Both the position numbers and the translations under genes were made by a program. Shown piece after piece: positions 40,215 to 52,951 of a DNA stretch of 64,000 nt. Under the pieces are notes generated by a model, which made no database searches, was not told the origin of the DNA, and was given only the letters and a program-made list of their open reading frames with translations. The stretch's first letter is position 1. Each line of letters opens with the position of its first letter. Source of the DNA: Malurus cyaneus samueli (lineage: Eukaryota > Chordata > Aves > Passeriformes > Maluridae); NCBI GenBank assembly GCA_009741485.1, contig CM019216.1:53610918-53674917 (forward strand), in the 5' to 3' direction.

Positions 40215-43200
40215 GTAAGAAAAATCTTATCCCAAACACTTTTGTTGTTTGAATTTATCTGCTGATGTGAATAAAGGAGGTGCAATCTTCTGGACTTCTC
40301 CACAGAGACAGCAATGCACAGTGCAGCACTGCTGCTGCTCCCTGAGTCTGCTCCCAGGAAGAAGGCAATCCTCATGTCATGTCACTCTTGGTGTAAATCT
40401 CTATTCCCTTCAGATCCCACAGATCAGAGTGCAAAAATTAGAAATAGAAAATATGTTCTCAAAGACTCCTGCCTGTTCCTCTGAACAGCAGATCTCAGAC
40501 CTATGGGGGCATCTATGGCCAGTGCAAGGAAAGTGAGGAGATCCTGCTCAATTCCCCCCAGCCTCTTCCCAGCTCTTATTAGTGTGAGCAAAGGGAAGAC
40601 CTGAGCAGAGAGTTTCTATCTGCAAGTCATCCCACTTTGTCACCCAATGCTACATGTTTGGTTTCAGCACCCCTAAAAAGTTGGAAATGGATTTATTACT
40701 GTTTTTAAAAAGGTCCTCCATTTGTGGCTTCTGAGAATGTCCACAACAGCTTCATTGGGAGCTGTGTTGATCCAATATTTAAGAACAAAATGTGGTGATG
40801 GTGCTGATCTGTTCACTCAACTGCATATTTGAACCCAGAGAGAATGCCCTTTGTTTTCAGTAGCTGCTTCTGATTCACAGCTTGGACAAAAAATTAAAAT
40901 GTACCCTTCCTTCTTCTTACTTCCTAAATATCCTCCATAAACTCACTTTATGTCCTTGTGAAATAAAAATCCACAGAGTTCTGTTCCTATGAAGTTTTTA
41001 AAGCTGTAGTTATTACAGCTATTTTTTTTCTTTTTTTTTTCTACTTCAAGGTGATTTTAAAGACTTTTTAAGGATTGTCTGGGTTATTTTTTCCCCATAA
41101 TGACAATTTCTCTCTGCTTCTAGGAATCTTAAAACTTACATTGTTCTTCTGCATATAGACCTATTTCTAAGAACCATTATTGCTCTTTTTTCAGTGTTCA
41201 GTGTACTTTGAGTAATGCTATATATCAGTTTCAAAAACAGTTGATACCAGGAAGGGTTTAAACCTTGCTGACCATTTTCCAAATACTCAAAATTTGTTCA
41301 AAAATGAATTCACATGTTGCATCCTCCTTAGTTCAATGCAAAAAAGGTTCTGTATAAAATTATGCCATAATTTCTTTGTCACTAATGGCTTACTAGTTCA
41401 GCTAAATTGCTGCAAATTAAAATTCCTGTGGGTAGTTCAAATTATAATCTATGAATTGTCATCTTGGACTATAGCTTAGTTTCTATCAGTTTGAAAATTT
41501 AGATTCTCTGCATAAACAAACCTATTAGCTCTTAGCAAGGAACCTCACTGCCACAGCTCCATATATAAAATGTCAATCTTATATATTGTTAGTTTCTTTC
41601 CCTTTTATTCAGGTGCTAAATTCCAAACTGTGCTAGTTTAAAGCTGCTTGCAAACATTTTTGACAGGTAGACATGTTGGTACTGTTGCTAGAAGTTTTAT
41701 TTGCTTTAAAATAAAACCTTTCTCAATTTACCATGTCCTCCAATATTAAATTAGGTTTTCTTGCTATTTTGCTTATGGCAACAAATAATCATCTTTCCCT
41801 TAATGCTGTGTGATTCAAACCAGTGTCTTTGCAAAACATTCATGGTTTTTATCTCTAAAAATATTAAAATAATTTCATCATTCTTAGGGAAGTTTTTCTT
41901 TAGCAGGGGAAAGCCCAGCCTAAGTGAGAAGAGTAGCAAGGAAGAGTGGAAGAGTTAGTAAGGATTTGCGACTCTGCTGAAGATATAATTAAGGATCAAA
42001 ACATATTAACCTTGTTGCCAGTGTTAAAATTTTCACTGTCTGCACTGATGCCGAAATAGAAACATGGATGTAAACAGAGATTTTTTTAATAGTAAATAAT
42101 ACTTTACCTGCTGTGTAAATACTGCTATTTTATTAATTTATTTTACTTTACAGACAAGCATATTTCTACTTAAATACCTCAAGCTGGCTTGTGTTTAAAG
42201 ATAAAGTTCCTCTGAAGAGAATTTGAGTTAGGTAAGATGAAGCACTGTTAAGACCTTGTTTAAAGCTAGAATCTAGGGCTGTCTTAGAGCAAGCTGAACA
42301 AGCTGAATTTTCAACAGCCCCCTGAATAGGAAGGGGCAGCTGAAAACCAAGTCTTTTGATTCGTGTCCCTGACCAAAGCAAGGTCTATTTGCTGCAAGAG
42401 TGAAGCACTCTGCTAGAAAAGCACTGACCTTGTAGACATCAGCCCCGTGAGTCCTCCCTGAAGTGGAACAGTCAGGGACGTTTCCCATGAGAAGGACATA
42501 CCTTAGAGCAGCAGAGCATTCAGTGTGAGTAGCTGAACTGCTTGGGCAGACTCAGTAGGGTCACTTACTGGCAATGAAGGGTAGAAGGGTGAGGGCCAAG
42601 TGCTCCTGAGCTTGTCAGTGTTCTGCTTTCCATAGCTAAAGAGGTGGATTTTTCTCAGAGCAGCCAGAAACCCAGTTCTTATGTTAAGTGCAGAGCACTC
42701 AGTGCATTTGTTTAATGCTTTCACTGGCAATACTTCAGATTGGTTTGCATGCCCATCTATGCTGTTGCCTTTTCCTTCATTTATAAGATACAGAACGAGA
42801 GATTGTTGTGCTGTGGATTGGCAAGGATGCTCTGTATGCATATATCTGGCTTGCCATGTGTAATTAGACCAGTTAGGTAAGATGAAAATGATATTTCTTC
42901 AGCCTTGCCTTGAATAATGGGTCACAAGGGCTACCTTGCAGTAGCAGGCATCTTACCACAAAGTGGTGGTACCTTGTTTCCCGTTGCTTCAAATAGAACT
43001 GGACTGTTGCAGAAAGTACTTCAGTCTTTAGCATAGGGAGCTATATATTGATTTTTTTATTTTTTTTTTTTCGTGTATTCAGAGCCATACAACTGATGGA
43101 TGAGGTAAATACAGACCCAGTTTATAGTGGTGTGGAAGATGAGGCTGAATTATATTTGTAACCTTGTTATTCTGGGGATCACTTGCAGAGATTAATAGCG

Positions 43201-46200
43201 AAGGCATTTTATTACTACATCTTTAATTGTGGTGACACTGGTGATACACTCTACTTAAGGACTACAAAGCAATCCACAAAGTCCCAAATGTTCCATTTCT
43301 TCTGATAACACACTGCTGGTTGCTCGTGATACTTCTTATAATAGACCTGTCCCACTCAAAAGTATTTCTCCTCTCCCAGTTTCAAAGACTTCCCATATCT
43401 TGGTAGTACTACTGACATGAATAAGGCAGTAGCAATTTACATTTCCATTTCAATGACAGTTCATGTTTTGTACGGACATGATGCATTTCTGTATTTTATC
43501 TTCCTGCTGCTGTAGACACATCCAGTTTTTGTCATCAGCTGAATGAACATGAAAACTGGACTTTTGTGACCCTTTCTCTTTAACCTTGCAGAAAGGCTGG
43601 TCCAGAACTTCATGCTGTAGGTTAAAAACCCTCCTCTACCTTCCAGCCTGCCCAAACGTATTTAACACTACTGTGTATGTATCTTATCTGTTCCATCCTC
43701 TTGATTTTAGAGGATTCTCTTCTAGCCCTCCTGTGGTTTATGGGCAGCCACCACATTACCGTTCAGGTCTTCTCTTTATGTAACAGCCATTCTATTTCTG
43801 TGAAGATCTTAAGAAACTTTCTGCAACTATATTCCAGTTTGAGGTAATTTTCACAATATTTTGATGCTGCGTTCTTTCTTCCAGGGTCTGCACCTCTCCA
43901 ACTTGGTACTCTTTTGCTTAAAATCCCTGACTTTGAGGTTTCCAGGATCAGCCTGCTAACCACTATTTATAACCCACGAGTAGGGTAATCCATCACTTTT
44001 AGTTCCCTATTAGTCACACTCAGTTCAGGGTTGGATTCACTACTGGGATTCCTGTAGTGACCCATTTTCCAGGAGTCTGCCCTCAATCAAACAAAACCCC
44101 CACAGTGTCTGTTACCCAGAATTTAAGCCCAAAAATCTGAAAGCTTTATTTACATACATTTAATTTTTTTCCTATGCATCTTGTCTTTACACTGGAAAAA
44201 AGAATTATATGCTTAGGAAGCAATTCCCTAGAGAAGAAATTTGTTTGGAAAGGAAATGCAGTGGTCTTGGCTGGGATTTCTCAAGGATCAGTTTCAGGAT
44301 CAATTGTTAATATTATCTAGTGGTTCTTTTCATAAAACCAAGGAGGTACAAGTGAAGTTTCTTAATGACATACAACTGGAAGCCAGCAACACAGAGAAAT
44401 GTGAGTGTAGGTAAAATAAGTGGCCAACAGAAGTGAAATTACAACTTATTGTTCTCAGTGTGAGTTTGTTTTTAGGAACTTATGGTTTAAACTGAGGTAA
44501 AATTTATTTCATGTTTTGCAGGCTGATTATAACCTCCCATATGGACTGCTGGGAAGAACATAGTCATCATCCTAAAATGTATCCAGCAAGGAATTTCTGA
44601 TAGAGACAGAAAAATAGTACTTTAAAAATGAGATTCCATTTGGGATGTCTGAGCCAAAACCATTCCAGATTTGCTTAAAAAGCAATAAGCTTGATGACTA
44701 CTGTAAATGGGAAACAGAATTGATGGCAATCTTGAGAATGTGGCTAACAAGATAATAGACTTTTTAGCAGGATGTCTGTTGTCCATCAAGTGATGAAGTA
44801 CATGGAGATGTAAACAAGACACTTGTGGTATTGTATAACATGACCATACAAACAGGAGTATGTCCAAACACAGCAATTAAAGATACAGAGAGCATGCACT
44901 ACACAGATGGTACTGATAATGATTTTAAGTTAGCATATGGATAATGTTAACTGCTAAGAAAGAATGAAAGACACATGGTGGAAGAGAATATATAATAGAT
45001 GAATTTATTTTTTAAAAAAATTGCCAGAAGAGTTTTGGTTTTATGTGTCAGTTCCCTCACTTCTGGGTGCTTCTGCTTCAGCCAGTATTCCCATGTTGAG
45101 TGTATTAAGGTTTTCCACTCTCACTAGCTGCCTCACCTTTGTTCTGTGTTCAGAATGTCTGAAAGTACATTTCTATTTTCACCTTGTTGTTACAACTACC
45201 TTGACCAAACAGCAGCTTCACTTTTTCTACTTACATGGGGAAAAAACCCTACAAGCAAGCACTCAGCACTACTTTACTAAGTGTAAACCACAAAGAGAAC
45301 ATTATCAAGAGGCACCCATTTATTTTATGAGTGTGCAAGATGGACACAAAAATAATTTTTACAGGGGGTCACTGCTTTCCATTAACTTGGAGCCAGGTCC
45401 TTGCAGACCATGACCAAGAGTGCTCAAAACAGCCATGAAGTGTTGACAAAACAAATTCTCAGGGTGAATTTTTTGTATGCAAAATGAAATGTGTGTTGTT
45501 TGGGGACCAGAACCATTCCATTTAGATTCAATGTATGAAATTGGATTTATTTCACCCCTTTGCACAGTCTGAGCCAAACTTGTGAATATTTCACTGCTTT
45601 TAAAATGAACAAAAAAGCAGCCTGTTCTCTTAGGGAACTGCATACTACTAAAACACAGAAGTAAATGCTGTTTGAATTTGTTCTGGAGATTGCTATGATT
45701 CAGGAATAATAGCCTAATAGCAACTAAAAAAGAACTGGAATATTTTTTCCTGACTCAGCTCTCTGTAGCACATTGCTCAATAATATTGACTAGTCAAAAT
45801 GCAGCATTTAAATGGCTTTAACTCCCACATCATAGTTGCAAAAAAATGCCATCCCTGCTGACGCTAGGAATATAGGGGAGAAAGAGACCTCAGAGACAAC
45901 AGAAGATTCATTTTGCAAAATAAACAGACAGGTTTCAGTGAAATGGGGAACCATTTTGAGTTCTTAAAGATAAGAAATGCAATATCCTACATTTGATATG
46001 TTGTTATCCTAAGTATAGATGCCTGTTATCCATTTCCTGTTACACTGAAAGTATTGGGAAACCAAAGAGCTTAACGACAAAGGATTTCTGCGGAGCCAAG
46101 GTTTGCAGTGCTTCTGCTATGAAACAAATGTCACCTTCTTCTATGGAAGAAGTTGATATTCAGCTCTTCAGGGGAGATTTTACACATATTGGCAGTTAAG

Positions 46201-49200
46201 CTCTCTCCTTAACTTCATTAATTTGATTTTCTCTTTTTATTAAACTGCTCAAGAAGGAACACACATGTTCACATTTACTTGCTGAGAAAAGTGGGCTGGA
46301 AGCCTGTCCACTTTTCACTGCTTGCAACCTTTTTACAGGGAGGCTTGCCAGCTGAAATGGAGCAGGCAATGGCTTCTTTGTGGATCACACTTGCTAGAGC
46401 CAGCCAGGACCCTCCTGCCTCTTGGTATTTAAACAAGGTGTTTATTCAGTAGCTGGAGCTGGGGATCAATGAGTTGTGTCAGCTGCAACCTCAGACTTTG
46501 CCTTACCAGTGGTGTAGAAGTGCAGCCTATGTCAGTGCAGGACAAAGTGCATTGCAGTTTGAATGCCAAGGATATCAACAGCATTCTCCAGCAAAAAAAA
46601 ATCTGTAACCACTTGTATTTTCTTGCAGAGGGTGATGAAGAGTGGCAAGGACTGGAGGAAAATGTTGCCCACGTCCCCTTCACTGGCGAGCGCTACTCTG
46701 AGGCTGAAATGATTAAAAGGTCACGGGCATTTTATGAGCTTCTAAATAAGAGGCGCTCTGTCAGGTTTCTCAGTGATGAGCCAGTCCCCAGGGAGGTTAT
46801 TGATAATGTCATCAGAACAGCAGGTATGTACTGAGTGGTTCAAGGTCTGGGAAAAAAAAAAAGGATCCGCATTGCTGCTCAACTGTGTAATTGTGGAAAG
46901 GTGGTGTGGAAAAGCCAAGGGAATTGCTGTTTTGCTTATGGTTTTCCTAGATTCACCTGTAGCTGGAATGAATTAGCACCCATTGATTGATTGGAAACTG
47001 CTCAGCTTGAGAAACAGTATGTCAGAGACTGGTTTGGAGCTCTCCCAATTCCTTTGTATTTGCAGCTCACCCATAAGGGAAGAAGAGCATTTCAACAGCA
47101 TGAAATAAATCACTTTAATTTCAACCTTTAAAAGATGTTATTTAAAATAAAATTTAGGTTATTGAGACATCTTTCGAATAGAAAGATTGAAGTGTTTTCT
47201 CAAAAATGTCAAGCCACATGTTTTTCACATGCTTTAAAATTTAATGTGTTATGGTGATATTTATCATGTGTGGGTTTTGTTTTTTAGATTCCCACCCCAA
47301 ACAAATTGATGAAATTGTCTCAGCCATGTAAAATATTTTGGTTGACATAAATGGTTGGTGTTTGATAAAGGGGAAGCATTTCAGTCTAGAACAAAAAACC
47401 TTTTCCAGTCTTTCCAATAGCAGTGTTGCACATGGCTGGAGTGTTGGACTGAGGATCCTTATAAAGGTTATTTGAATGTCAGAAATTGATTATCTTTTTG
47501 TTGTTGTTGAGAATTTATGTGTTTCAAATAATTACTGTCATGTCCTGGCCTAATCTCATCTCTGCTTTAGTAACATTGATTTCAGCCAGGAGTGATTTTG
47601 ACCCTCATTATTTTTCTTATTCTATGAGCCATCTCCTGCTACTATAGAAAACACTCCCAAGCTGCCTTAGAGAAAAGTTCAGTAGCCTTTAGCAGGGTTA
47701 ATAATATAAAGATTCTCCACATTTGAGGTGCATTATTTTCCCTTTAAAAACTGTAAGCAGCTTTGTTACTGCACTGTAATGAGTCTCCATCTCCCTCTAA
47801 TTAACTCGGAGTCATTAAAACACTGAGCATGTTTTGGCAAATGCAGCAAAGCAAAGAAGCCTGGCGTACAGATGAAGTACTTAGTAACCCTGAAAGCTTT
47901 GGGCTGTGTAGAGAAAATGAAAACAAAGGGAAGCATAAATGCCATCAGTTTTTACCCAAACCTGAGGAGAGGCAAGGTTCACAATATAAAAATATTTCCA
48001 TTTATCAAGATAGTTCAAGCTGCTTATTCAGTGTTTCTCAAAATTAAATCAGTCCTTAGTCCTGTATTCAAGATCTTCAAATATTTTTAACTGTGTATGA
48101 GGGACCAGAGAGATCTGAGCAGTCTTCTTAAGTATATATCTGTGAACCTGTGCAGATAACTGTATTCTTCAGTTTCTGGCTTTTAACTTCTAGGCAGTTA
48201 AAATATTCTCCAGAGGTGTGAGCAAGTGCAGATTTGATATGTGCACACCTTTCTACACCAGCTGTCTTTGGGACAACAACCTCAAACCTGTGCACTATAT
48301 GGCAGATGTCTGTGTTGTACAACTCCTTATCTTTGTCAGTCAGTGACAGGGTCCTGCAGGTTGTCACTTAGCCTTGTTTTCCTGAAAGTCATTATTTTCA
48401 CCCTTTAGCTAAACCCCGTGTCAGAGTTGACTGTGCTTTGCTCTTGGTGCAACACTTTGTAATACCATTGCTGCATTCATGTATTGCACCATGCTATGTT
48501 ACTGCCTCATCCTAAGAAACGCAAAGGAATTTTTTACAAATCCTAAACTATGGCTTCCTGTAAGATGGCAGTAGGAAAGGACTAACCTCTGCCCTTTAAT
48601 GGGATTTGACATTCCTTGAGAAAGGAATGAACAGGATTGTCTGCCAAAACTTGTCTCAGTCCTTTTCTTCCCATCACGTTCACTTGCTTGCCCATTGCTC
48701 AGCGGGTCAGCCTGAAAGCTCACAAGGAAGAGATGTAACCTTTCACTGCCCACCCTTCTTCCTGGGTTTTCATCTTTCCCTGTTTTTCTATGAAGGTACT
48801 TCACCTAGTGGAGCACACACTGAGCCTTGGACCTTTGTGGTAGTGCAAGATCCACATTTAAAACATAAGATTCGTGAAATTGTAGAAGAAGAGGAGGAAA
48901 TCAACTACAAAAAAAGGATGGGTGACAGATGGGTTAACGACCTGAAAAGATTGAGGTATGAAAAGTCAGTTAGCTAAGGGGTTTGAAGAGGGCTGTTGTT
49001 TCAGTGTAGGAAAGACTTCTATAGTTTTCTTTCTTCCTCTCTCTCATTTTTTGTGTTTTTCTAAGATTCATATTTGGAAACAAAAACTTACAAGTATGTG
49101 TAGAATTGTGCCGTCATCGCTGGTTCATAAAATTGCTTCCAGTAAAAGGGATTACATGATCTCCATTTTGAAATATTTCCAAGCACTTGGCTCCATCATT

Positions 49201-52187
49201 ATTTTTTCCTATGTAACCTCAGTGGCTGAAACTCTTGTCCCAGATTTTTCCTGTTTGCCAAACAGTGAAACTCCCAAAGTCATTGGGAGCTTTTCTACTG
49301 ACTGAGGTAGCCCCAAGGCCTTTCCCTATCCAAGTGCTGAATTATACAATATTTAGTTGTTCTAAATGCCCTTCAAAGTCTGACAGACTTCTTAACTTCA
49401 CACAATGGGAAGTTGTCTACTGAGTCTTGGCTTGTCAAATGGAGCACATGCACAAAGCTTTGTAGGGTTGACTTGCCCTGCTTGTTTTATAATGTTACTA
49501 TTTTTCAGGGTGCTTAGGTGCTTGCAAATTTATGTGCTATGCAAACAACCAAATGCCAAGAGTTCTCACATTTTGAGTGACAACAGTAGAAAGCACTCAT
49601 TTTCTTGTCTGAAATCTATATCGTGATTGTCATTTAATAAATTGGGAAGCAAATGAATTGTAACTGGGATCAAATACCCAGAGTAACTATTTTTTTTTTT
49701 TGCCATGAGAATACATTTAGGTTCAGACATTAGACAAAAAAGTTTTAAACTTTTCTGACAGCAGTTTTCCCCACAGTGACAAAAAAAAAGTTGGCACTGC
49801 TGATAACAGGCAAATGTGCAAAATCCAGGAATTAAATAATCTCAAAGGCAAATGCTCATGAGGCCAGTTCATAGATAAGAGGTCAAGAACTATCTCTTAT
49901 TTGTATGCAATTCCACCCTTCAGAGTGAGCACATCAACTCCTCAGCCAAATCTCTTAAAATTGGGAACTCTATTCAAGCTTTTTTTTTTTTTCTTTCTGA
50001 AATGTTTCTATTTAAACTGATAATACTTAATCCTTCGCAATAATTTTTCTAAGATTTAGTCTACTGCTATAATTGTCATGTACCTTTAGTGCCCCTTTGC
50101 AGACAGTAAATGTGACTTACAGGAAAGTGAAAAGGTTCCAAAATAAATGTCTTAAACATTCTTTTGCAGAACAAACTGGATCAAAGAGTACTTGGACACT
50201 GCTCCGTATTTGATCCTCATTTTCAAGCAGGTATACGGGCGGCTTCCAAATGGCAAAAAGAAGACCCACTACTACAATGAAATCAGTGTTTCTATTGCCT
50301 GTGGTATCCTGCTTGCTGCACTGCAGGTACGTTGACAGAACTGACATACTGGGATTCAATATATTAGTTTGGATTACGTACCAAGACTATTCTGCCCAAA
50401 TGAGGGTGGAACCCAATTTAGATTTTAACATTTTCAGTCTTCTGGATTACTCCAGTTCCTAGCAACATGTGTTAGTTTTGGGTATTAAAGTTGTTCTGCA
50501 CATGTGTACATCTGAGAAGGCGATTCCTATCCTCAGCATTGGTTAATGGGAAGAAAATATAACAACTTCCAGAGTTGTCCCTCTTCTCTCGGCACAGACT
50601 TCAGCCCCTGTGGTTTTTGCCTTATGCTAACAGGGCTGACAGACTCTTCAGACTACCCAAGCATGACTGTGCAGTGCCATACTGTCCCCTTCTATTCAGT
50701 AATCCCTATAAAACAACTTGACACCAAATCACTTTTAGTATACAATGCTGAAAAAAAAAATCAGGGACATAACTCCACAGAACAGGCTGTACTATTTCAA
50801 TGAGTCTTTCTGAAGCATTTTTGAAAGTGAACTGATTTCTAAAGCTCAGCATGTTTGACACCAGCCAGTTAGATTTTCTCAGTGGTTTCTCAGTGCTCAG
50901 TTCTGCTCCTTCTATCTGATGTACTCACACAAGTGTTAAATAGAGAAGCTATTCTGATAGTTAACCTGGCCTGTCAGCAAGATAACAGCAAGGTGCCTCC
51001 TCTTATATTAGGCCAGTTTCCCACCAGGCACTGCCATTTCTCCTCCATTCTGTTTTGAATGACACTTCCTTTTGTGCATTGCTGCTCCTCAGGCACCATT
51101 CAGCACCACCACTATTATCTCTTCTCTTGAGAAGATTGCAGAGATTACTTAACATGACAGATGCATTTCCTGGGCACCTCTCCCTGGCTGACTTTTGTAT
51201 CTCAAAGCCTCCAAAAATGCTTGCATTACATAAACAGAGAGACTGAAATCCACACGTGCAGGTCTCAGGAAGCGACTCAACTGTGTGGTCATACCTTGGA
51301 TGATGCCTGCTCTTTATTGTTTGCCGTATTTTTTAGGGTTTTTGTGAGATTTTGTGTGAGAGGAAGAGTGATACATAGACTTATTTTGGGATTCTGATGT
51401 AATCCATAACAATAGCCACTGTCAGAGATGCCAACAGACTCCTGTGACAACTTCTGAGGCACAGCCTGTGCCACCTGTATCCCTGTGGGGTACAGCTCTT
51501 GCGAAGGAGCAAGTATTCACACGGCTGTAAGGCATCTTCCTGCCAGCTGCATGGAGGCAGGAACTGAAACAGTTCTGTGTAAGAGCCAGATCACAGAATC
51601 ATGGAATAGTTTGGTTTGGAATGGATGTTTCAAGGTCATCTAATCCAACCCCCAGCCCCATGGGATGACATTCCAATCATATTCCCACAACTGCTTCTCA
51701 GCCTCCCTGTGGCTATGGATCCCCCACCACATGGAACGCTGCAGGCAGGCTCTGGCTGTACAGCACACAGACATGGCAGGCAGGCTGTGCTGTTGCTGTG
51801 GTGGAGAAATGTTCTGCTTCTCTGTAAGCAGAAGAACCATCTGAGGCTGCTGGCAAATCAGATGTCCCACAGGCTGCAGCAGGGTCTAAGGAAGCAGCAG
51901 TTCAGGAGTGCTCAGTAGAAGGATGTGCACAGGTGTGGTGGGAACAGCTGCTAGCACAGGGCCCGCAGCTCTGTCTCACTCTGCTGCTGTCTGTGTCGCT
52001 GCAGAACGCGGGGCTGTACACGGTGACCTCCACACCCCTCAACTGCGGCCCCCAGCTCCGGGTGCTGCTGCAGCGCCCGGCGAACGAGAAGCTGCTGCTG
52101 CTGCTCCCCGTCGGCTATCCCAAGAAGGACGCCACCGTGCCAGCGCTGACTCGGAAGCCGCTGGAAGACATCATGGTGCTCATGTGA
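40034..52187 (+). CDS. IYD: iodotyrosine deiodinase, complete coding sequence in five exons
   Basis: The enzyme uses FMN and NADPH-derived electrons to strip iodide from mono- and diiodotyrosine, so that thyroid cells can recycle it; it sits in the apical/endosomal membrane of thyrocytes. The exons 40034-40214, 46629-46823, 48796-48955, 50170-50326 and 52005-52187 total 876 nt, giving 291 residues plus TGA; human IYD is 289. Residues 8-24 are a hydrophobic anchor, about 25-60 a charged linker with the conserved PWVDEDLKD, and about 75-291 the nitroreductase-fold domain. FMN-binding RRSVR is at 102-106, PSGAHTEPW at 129-137, substrate-lid Glu159, Tyr163 and Lys184 are all present, and TPLNCGP is at 241-247. 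Exon phases (1, 1, 2, 0) fit exactly at every junction and no codon is broken. The identification rests on near-continuous similarity to vertebrate IYD recalled from knowledge. An IYD-like bacterial nitroreductase is excluded by the membrane anchor and the introns. Confidence 0.97.
40215..46628 (+). other. IYD intron 1
   Basis: A 6.4-kb intron from GTAAGA to TTGCAG. It holds AT-rich DNA, an old LINE-like segment near 44.2-44.5 kb and short T tracts (41028-41040, 43060-43072). I find no further exon-like coding segment, and the flanking phases fit without one. Confidence 0.85.
44230..44460 (+). mobile_element. possible old LINE reverse-transcriptase fragment in IYD intron 1
   Basis: A frame through about 44275-44410 reads [13 protein letters not shown] and later [20 protein letters not shown], similar in layout to CR1-clade reverse transcriptase (QGSVLGPxLFNI ... 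KFADDTKL). The similarity is short and the element, if real, is ancient. Confidence 0.35.
46629..46823 (+). CDS. IYD: IYD coding exon 2: start of catalytic domain, FMN-binding RRSVR
   Basis: It encodes residues 61-126 (both ends split codons). The acceptor is TTTTCTTGCAG just before 46629 and the donor GTATGT begins at 46824. Exactly 195 nt keeps phase 1. It carries DEEWQ, the [18 protein letters not shown] block with the arginines that bind the FMN phosphate and ring, and [11 protein letters not shown]. Upstream in-frame sequence also stays open, but it is intronic: it does not resemble IYD and the acceptor is clear. Confidence 0.96.
46824..48795 (+). other. IYD intron 2
   Basis: A 2.0-kb intron from GTATGT to the weaker TATGAAG acceptor. 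It is AT-rich with no recognisable repeat or extra exon. Confidence 0.9.
48796..48955 (+). CDS. IYD: IYD coding exon 3: PSGAHTEPW and substrate-lid helix
   Basis: It encodes residues 126-179. It contains [14 protein letters not shown] (the second FMN-contact segment) and the acidic helix [13 protein letters not shown], which supplies Glu159 and Tyr163 for binding the zwitterion of iodotyrosine. The acceptor is a weaker TTTTTCTATGAAG with a purine at -3 and the donor is GTATGA at 48956, phase 2. The alternative of starting later is excluded, because the split Gly codon and reading frame fit only this site. Confidence 0.95.
48956..50169 (+). other. IYD intron 3
   Basis: A 1.2-kb intron, GTATGA to TTTTGCAG. 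It is AT-rich with short T tracts near 49690 and 49980, and nothing else is recognised. Confidence 0.9.
50170..50326 (+). CDS. IYD: IYD coding exon 4: [11 protein letters not shown] to the AALQ helix
   Basis: It encodes residues 179-231. The acceptor is TTCTTTTGCAG before 50170 and the donor is GTACGT at 50327, phase 0. It includes [12 protein letters not shown], where Lys184 is the third iodotyrosine-contact residue, a hydrophobic strand [10 protein letters not shown], and the highly conserved [20 protein letters not shown] helix at the dimer/FMN interface. All expected residues are present with no frameshift. Confidence 0.96.
50327..52004 (+). other. IYD intron 4
   Basis: A 1.7-kb intron, GTACGT to GCTGCAG. 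It carries a reverse-oriented CR1 tail (about 51593-51690). The last 300 bp become GC-rich and merge into the GC-rich final exon. Confidence 0.9.
51593..51690 (-). mobile_element. CR1 3' end, reverse orientation, in IYD intron 4
   Basis: It begins CACAGAATCATGGAATAG and continues TTTGGTTTGGAATGG and GGTCATCTAATCCAACCCC, the reverse complement of a CR1 tail. Similarity fades after about 51665. It lies about 320 bp before the last exon. Confidence 0.85.
52005..52187 (+). CDS. IYD: IYD coding exon 5: C-terminal domain and stop
   Basis: It encodes residues 232-291 and the TGA stop at 52185-52187. The acceptor is TGTCGCTGCAG before 52005. It contains [16 protein letters not shown] (with Thr241, equivalent to the FMN-contact Thr of the human enzyme), [12 protein letters not shown] and [18 protein letters not shown], ending VLM. 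The exon is markedly richer in GC than the rest of the gene and contains a run of CTG leucine codons around 52090-52102. Long open frames on the same strand in other registers here are by-products of that composition. Confidence 0.96.
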   Translation, partial: NAGLYTVTSTPLNCGPQLRVLLQRPANEKLLLLLPVGYPKKDATVPALTRKPLEDIMVLM

Positions 52188-52951
52188 GCCCAGGGCAGGA
52201 GGATGGAGTGCATCCCTGCTGGCAGCTGCAGTTGTCCCTGCTGTTTCTGTGCTGTGTCGCTGTGTCTCTGGCTGTTTACACCTCTATTTCTTTTAGTGCC
52301 ACTAATCTGCTAACAGCAGTGAGCAGGCAGGCACTGTGCCTTTGGCAGCTGCTGCTCCCTGTATGGCCAGAGCGTTGTTCCCGGGGATGTGTACAATGGC
52401 ATTTAAATGACCTTCATCACTTGATTTTTCTCCTGCATTGTGGGGACAAATCTCTCCTTGAACTGGAATATATATTTTCCTTATACTATTGTGATTGCCA
52501 TTGCAGAGTCATTTTAACTTAAAGATTTTAATGAAGGTTGTATTAAAAGTTACAAAGAGGTCAAAATCAGCTCTCATGTCTTGGTCAGTGTGTGCTCTTT
52601 AAATCCCGCTTCCCCTTCACCGTGTTCAGTAATGTGTAGAAGGATGCTATTTTTGTCCTACATGGTAGGATTTCTCTACGTAATTGATCTCTGGTATAAA
52701 GTTTTTTTATAAGTGTCTTAGGTTGGGGGAAATTCAGTACAAACAAGGCTTACAAGTAATTTGCCAGTTACCATTTATTTATTTATACTCGTTCCAGGCA
52801 CAGGATCGATCATGTGGTAGCGATCAATCCTGCCCCCTGTATTTGCTGCTTCCACTGGAAGCGGCACAGAGGGAACTACTATTCTGCTTATCCTGTTTAT
52901 ACCTGCAACTGTAGCAGTTTAACACCTTGAAATTGAAAGTGCTTTAGAGAC
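52188..52951 (+). other. IYD 3' UTR and immediate downstream DNA
   Basis: 52188 to about 52565 is the predicted 3' UTR. The rest is ordinary AT-rich sequence leading into the CpG-dense patch. No gene is seen. Confidence 0.6.
52542..52547 (+). promoter_or_regulatory. candidate IYD poly(A) signal
   Basis: ATTAAA, the commonest variant signal, lies about 355 nt after the stop codon. It is followed by a GT-rich stretch (TCAGTGTGTGCTCTT, about 52584-52598) of the kind bound by cleavage factors. It gives a compact 3' UTR (52188 to about 52565). No AATAAA is closer to the stop. Confidence 0.5.

Noticed and set aside
51908..52522. 204-codon open frame overlapping the last IYD exon
   Set aside because: It is in another register of the GC-rich exon 5 and its 3' UTR; the IYD frame explains the conservation.
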